In this document: in pieces, positions 60,785 through 64,000 of the stretch | Position numbering within the stretch: the first letter of the stretch is position 1 | Layout: every line of letters begins with the position of its first letter | DNA from: Chitinophagales bacterium | Lineage (GTDB): Bacteria > Bacteroidota > Bacteroidia > Chitinophagales > Chitinophagaceae | Direction: 5' to 3' | DNA: 64,000 nucleotides | NCBI GenBank assembly: GCA_026936105.1 | Contig: JAIXKI010000002.1 | Span: forward strand, 201,556 to 265,555 | Translations under genes and position numbers: made by a program | The notes under the pieces: model-generated | Told to the model about the DNA's origin: nothing | Database searches by the model: none | The model's input: the letters and a program-made list of their open reading frames with translations, nothing else

Positions 60785-62203
60785 ATGAAACGGCGGTATT
60801 ATCAAATAATTATTTTTTCGCTTCTGCTGTCAATCCGGTGTCCGGCACAACAGGTTTCACCGGTAGTAAAGCAATTCATCAGCGTAAATGCGGATACATT
60901 GGCTTTAACTCATGTAAAAATCGTTGACGGCACCGGCGGTCCTTCAAAAGCTGATCAAACCATTCTGATCATCAAAGGGAAAATTGCAGCGGTTGGAAAA
61001 AATGTTCCAGTTCCGGCTAAGGATAAGACATTGGATTGTTCAGGAAAGACTATTATTCCCGGTATGGTGATGATGCATGAACACCTGTTCTACGGGGAAT
61101 GGGTTCCCCCGTATTACCTGGGGCTGGCCATGCCCTTTTCATTCCCGAGATTATATCTCGCCGGCGGTGTGACCACCATGAGAACAACCGGGACTGTAGA
61201 ACCACAGACAGATCTGAACCTCCGGAATGATATCAATGAAGGCAAAATACCGGGGCCCGATATTGATGTAACAGGTCCTTATATTGAAAGAGCCGGGGCG
61301 CCCATTCCTGAAATGCTTTATATAAAAAGCCCGGAAGAAGCCGCAAAAGAAGTGAACTATTGGGCAGACATGGGATGCACTTCGTTCAAATTGTATATGA
61401 ATCTTACAAGAGCCGACGCCAAAGCAGCCATTGATGCCGCACACAAAAGAGGATTGAAAGTTACCGGGCATTTATGCTCGATTACATTTCGTGAAGCTGC
61501 CGACCTGGGCATTGACAACCTGGAACACGGATTCTGGGTGAGCAGCGATTTTGATAAAAATAAAAAAGAAGGCCAATGCAACAGGTTCGGGCAAACAAGT
61601 TCTGTACAGGCGCTGAACGTTAACAACGCTGATATGAAATCTTTGATGCAATATCTTATTCAAAAGAATGTTACCATCACTTCAACACTTCCGGTATTTG
61701 AGCCATCAACCGGCTATGAAGTTTTTCCGGGGAATAGTGGCGATGCCCTGGTATCAGGCATAAAAGAAAAAATTGAAAACGAATACAACGGTACTGTTGG
61801 AAAAGATTCAGCTACGATCAACATGTTCAAAAAAGAAATGGCCTGGGAAAAACAATTCGTGGAAATGGGCGGGCGGCTGATGGCAGGCATTGACCCCACC
61901 GGTGCGGGAAGAGTAATTCCAGGATATGCAGACCGGCATGTACCTGAGCTGTTGGTGGAAGCAGGATTTACTTTTTCGCAGGCAATAAAGATCTGCTCCC
62001 TGAATGCTGCTGAATATCTCGGAAGAGACAAAAAGATAGGAACAATTGAAGCGGGAAAAAATGCAGATCTTGTACTGATCAATGGCGATCCGGAAAAGGA
62101 TGTAAAAGAAATGCGCAATACAGAAACGGTTTTCAAAAACGGGATCGGTTTTGATTCCAAAAAATTATTCGATTCGGTAAAAGGCAAAGTGGGCTTGTAT
62201 TAA
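60785..62203 (+). CDS. secreted amidohydrolase family protein
   Basis: About 472 residues from ATG 60785 (a TTG two codons upstream is in frame). Signal ending CPAQ. Metal-dependent hydrolase with the beta-barrel entry DGTGGPSKADQTILIIKGKIAAVG, metal motif MVMMHEHLFYG (H-E-H rather than H-x-H), a lysine-containing segment TSFKLYMNLT, histidines in KVTGHL and NLEHGFW, and the Asp in MAGIDPTGAG. Ends with the typical GTIEAGKNADLVLINGDPEKDV. Related proteins include imidazolonepropionase-like dipeptidases/prolidases. Substrate unknown. Confidence 0.93.
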   Translation: MKRRYYQIIIFSLLLSIRCPAQQVSPVVKQFISVNADTLALTHVKIVDGTGGPSKADQTILIIKGKIAAVGKNVPVPAKDKTLDCSGKTIIPGMVMMHEHLFYGEWVPPYYLGLAMPFSFPRLYLAGGVTTMRTTGTVEPQTDLNLRNDINEGKIPGPDIDVTGPYIERAGAPIPEMLYIKSPEEAAKEVNYWADMGCTSFKLYMNLTRADAKAAIDAAHKRGLKVTGHLCSITFREAADLGIDNLEHGFWVSSDFDKNKKEGQCNRFGQTSSVQALNVNNADMKSLMQYLIQKNVTITSTLPVFEPSTGYEVFPGNSGDALVSGIKEKIENEYNGTVGKDSATINMFKKEMAWEKQFVEMGGRLMAGIDPTGAGRVIPGYADRHVPELLVEAGFTFSQAIKICSLNAAEYLGRDKKIGTIEAGKNADLVLINGDPEKDVKEMRNTETVFKNGIGFDSKKLFDSVKGKVGLY

Positions 62204-62217
62204 ACACATAAAAAAGT

Positions 62218-63192
62218 ATGAATATAAAAGCGGTAACTGAAATGTACCTGAAATTTGGACCCCTGTTCTTCATTTGTTTCTGTTTGAGTTTGCCTGTTTT
62301 CCCGCAACAAAAAATTCCCTCTTATTTCAAACAATCACGGAAGTTTTCCCGCACATTGCAACAAATCGTTCATGAGGTGGGGCTCGACAGCACTTATGAT
62401 GCCGGAGAGGATGGAATGGAAACCATATCGTTTGCAGTCATTGACCTTACAAAGAAAAAGCCCGTGATAGGAGGAGTGTATGCAAACAATTTTATTTATC
62501 CTGCCTCGGTATATAAAATGTATGTGGCCATGGAGGTTTTAAAACAGGTAAATGAGGGAAAATATTCTTTGTTTGCCCCGTACATTGTCCGCTCACCCAA
62601 TGACGTGGATAAGGGAAAAGAAATTGATTATGACCCGAGGCCTTTATTACAGAATAACGATACGGTCACCATTGATTACCTGCTCGACCTGATGATCACC
62701 CGCAGTGATAACTCGGCCGCCAATTGCCTGATAGATGTAGCTACCCGGCCTGCTATCAATAAGACCATGCTGGAACAAGGATGGCAGGGAAGTGAAGTGA
62801 CCCGGAAATTTTTATCAAGAAAATACGAGGATCCCGGTTACGACACTGTAAGAGGAACCGAGACAAGCGCCTTGCATGCTGCTGATTTCATGTACAAGAT
62901 CTACAAAAACCAACTGATCAATCCGTGGGTGAGCATGCAACTGAAAGCATTGCTGGGAAGGCAACTGGATACCACCAAGCTCTCTATCGGCCTGCCTTCA
63001 TCCGCAATGTTCTATCACAAAACGGGATGGTGGGATATTTATACCAACGATGTGGGAATTGTGGAAGACGGGAAGATCAAATACATAATATCTGTATTCA
63101 CACCCATAACAGAAGAAAAAGTGAGGCCAAGGCTTAAAGAATTATCACGGAGGGTTTATGAATTGATTAAGGAAATGCACCGGGGCAAATAA
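62218..63192 (+). CDS. secreted class A beta-lactamase-like serine hydrolase
   Basis: 324-residue protein. The signal peptide ends near FPQQ (residue 31). Class A motifs: S97-V-Y-K100 (YPASVYKMYV), S163-D-N165 (TRSDNSAANCL) and K268-T-G270 (YHKTGWWDIY). The omega loop is atypical (KYEDPGYDTVRGTETSAL), with no clear ExxxN, so deacylation and real beta-lactamase activity are uncertain; a D,D-peptidase or esterase is possible. It follows the amidohydrolase by 14 bp and is probably co-transcribed. Confidence 0.9.
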   Translation: MNIKAVTEMYLKFGPLFFICFCLSLPVFPQQKIPSYFKQSRKFSRTLQQIVHEVGLDSTYDAGEDGMETISFAVIDLTKKKPVIGGVYANNFIYPASVYKMYVAMEVLKQVNEGKYSLFAPYIVRSPNDVDKGKEIDYDPRPLLQNNDTVTIDYLLDLMITRSDNSAANCLIDVATRPAINKTMLEQGWQGSEVTRKFLSRKYEDPGYDTVRGTETSALHAADFMYKIYKNQLINPWVSMQLKALLGRQLDTTKLSIGLPSSAMFYHKTGWWDIYTNDVGIVEDGKIKYIISVFTPITEEKVRPRLKELSRRVYELIKEMHRGK

Positions 63193-63357
63193 ACTATCCG
63201 CAAAGTAAATCCGGAATCAAAAATTAAGACTGCAGCAGGTTTAAAATTCATGTTTCCTTACATCCGTATTAAGAAAATTAAAAAAGTGTAACTTTAACTT
63301 AGCCACGGAGTGCTACTCCAAAGGCACCTTTTACGCATGTACCATTAAAAAAATATT

Positions 63358-63846
63358 ATGTTACAAGGAGCATTATTCGGAGCAATCGGTGCCGTCATAG
63401 GCATTCTCATCGTTCTTATTGTGAGAAACCAAAAGGTAACTTCTTTAAAAAGAAACATTGCCCATCTCGGCGCAGAGTATTCCGGATTTTTTTATTACGC
63501 TTCTCCCAAGAGATATAAAAAAGCCCTGAAAGTCTATGATTCATCCGGCATTCTGTATCTTATTGGAAATGTTCTCTATTATAAAACAGGTACAGCTGCC
63601 GCCCCGATAGCCTTTAATCTTGCAGAATGTACCTTGAAAATGGAGCCTGACTGGAGAAAACTCAAATGGTTTTCCATTACCACTCCCGCGGGAATAAAAT
63701 ATTATTTTGATTCTTATAAAATGGGAGCATTCTCCAATAACAGCGAGGAAACATTAAGAGCATACAATATTTTTCAATCGAAAATTCCTGTGCACATACA
63801 ACAGTCTTCCGGCCCGCCACCGCCACCGCCCCCTCCTGCGAATTAA
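63358..63846 (+). CDS. membrane-anchored hypothetical protein with a polyproline tail
   Basis: 162 residues with an N-terminal transmembrane helix (LQGALFGAIGAVIGILIVLIV), a basic stretch, a beta-rich cytoplasmic domain, and a C-terminus of eight consecutive prolines before AN. The domain pattern (YDSSGILYLIGNVLYYKTG ... WFSITTPAGIKYYF) could be PH- or GRAM-like, but I do not recognise a family. Preceded by a 165-bp AT-rich gap that probably holds its promoter. Confidence 0.7.
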   Translation: MLQGALFGAIGAVIGILIVLIVRNQKVTSLKRNIAHLGAEYSGFFYYASPKRYKKALKVYDSSGILYLIGNVLYYKTGTAAAPIAFNLAECTLKMEPDWRKLKWFSITTPAGIKYYFDSYKMGAFSNNSEETLRAYNIFQSKIPVHIQQSSGPPPPPPPPAN

Positions 63847-63895
63847 ATCATGTTGATTTGCACAACAGAGTTTCCTTTATATAAAATGCTTTAAA

Positions 63896-64000
63896 ATGAA
63901 TTACAGGTATTCAGGACTTCTGATCGTCTTTCTTTTTTTTAATTTATTTACATGGTCGCAGGTAAACATTGCTGAGGTCAATTATGATCCTCATGAATTG
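63896..64000 (+). CDS. N-terminus of an unidentified secreted protein (partial)
   Basis: An open frame starts with ATG at 63896 and runs off the right edge. The 35 visible residues are a signal peptide (MNYRYSGLLIVFLFFNLFTW, then SQ) followed by VNIAEVNYDPHEL. The product cannot be identified. Confidence 0.6.
   Translation, partial: MNYRYSGLLIVFLFFNLFTWSQVNIAEVNYDPHEL

Noticed and set aside
40056-63192. Beta-lactamase-fold genes as an antibiotic-resistance island
   Set aside because: No mobile-element genes or resistance regulators accompany them, and the motifs fit esterase/peptidase branches at least as well as lactamases.
63800-63846. Polyproline C-terminus at 63.8 kb as a frameshift artefact
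   Set aside because: The frame ends in AAN-type codons and a proper stop directly after eight prolines; proline-rich tails on small membrane proteins are not unusual.
1-64000. CRISPR arrays, restriction systems, prophage or canonical transposon genes
   Set aside because: No regularly spaced repeats, cas, restriction-methylation, integrase, transposase or phage structural genes were recognised on either strand.

Overview
The window reads as a chromosomal segment of a Bacteroidota bacterium, most likely family Chitinophagaceae. The grounds are: an alternative complex III plus aa3-type cytochrome oxidase cluster in the Bacteroidota gene order, a hybrid one-component HTCS regulator, TAnnTTTG-type -7 promoter boxes, little Shine-Dalgarno sequence, and many small secreted proteins whose signal peptides end in AQ. 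This assignment is inferred from protein families and gene order, not from a search.

Layout. 0-8 kb: rpoN (sigma-54), an O-acylation set (two SGNH/GDSL proteins flanking an MBOAT acyltransferase), a small glucosaminidase, a PAP2-like membrane protein and a FabH-type ketoacyl synthase. 8.2-9.7 kb: a secreted protein whose 3' end is split from the next gene by a 1-kb AT-rich island between two copies of a 15-bp direct repeat; the island holds a frameshifted lipoprotein and a one-helix membrane protein. 9.7-17.5 kb: lipid kinase, patatin-like phospholipase, heme A synthase, RNase HII, a basic secreted miniprotein, a GT2 glycosyltransferase and a lone DppC-type permease. 17.5-21.7 kb: an Lrp/AsnC regulator followed by flippase, chain-length and O-antigen-ligase-like genes. 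21.84-22.02 kb: an unusual structured RNA with tRNA-like ends and a large insert where the variable arm would be, followed by an intrinsic terminator. 22.2-23.5 kb: trmB, a DUF5522-like gene and an alkyltransferase-like gene.

23.6-38.9 kb is one minus-strand respiratory cluster read ActA-B-C-D-E-F, CoxII, CoxI, CtaB, two CoxIII, CoxIV, Sco. Quinol is oxidised by ACIII, electrons pass through c-type hemes to the CuA/heme a-CuB oxidase, and CtaB, CtaA (12.9 kb) and Sco supply the cofactors.

39-64 kb is an accessory plus-strand region: a DUF6787-like/PurN fusion, three serine beta-lactamase-fold proteins, a penicillin acylase, an SDR, a cassette of two HELGH metallopeptidase-like paralogues around a degenerate M61-like protein (enclosed by a perfect 23-bp direct repeat and followed by a histidine-kinase remnant), a 1410-residue HTCS, an NTF2-like protein, four tandem copies of a membrane-anchored family (two with damaged N-termini), and an amidohydrolase. 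The best candidates for something undescribed are the tRNA-like RNA at 21.84 kb, the 15-bp-repeat island at 8.6-9.7 kb, the 48-51.3 kb metallopeptidase cassette and the four-paralogue array at 57.6-60.7 kb.
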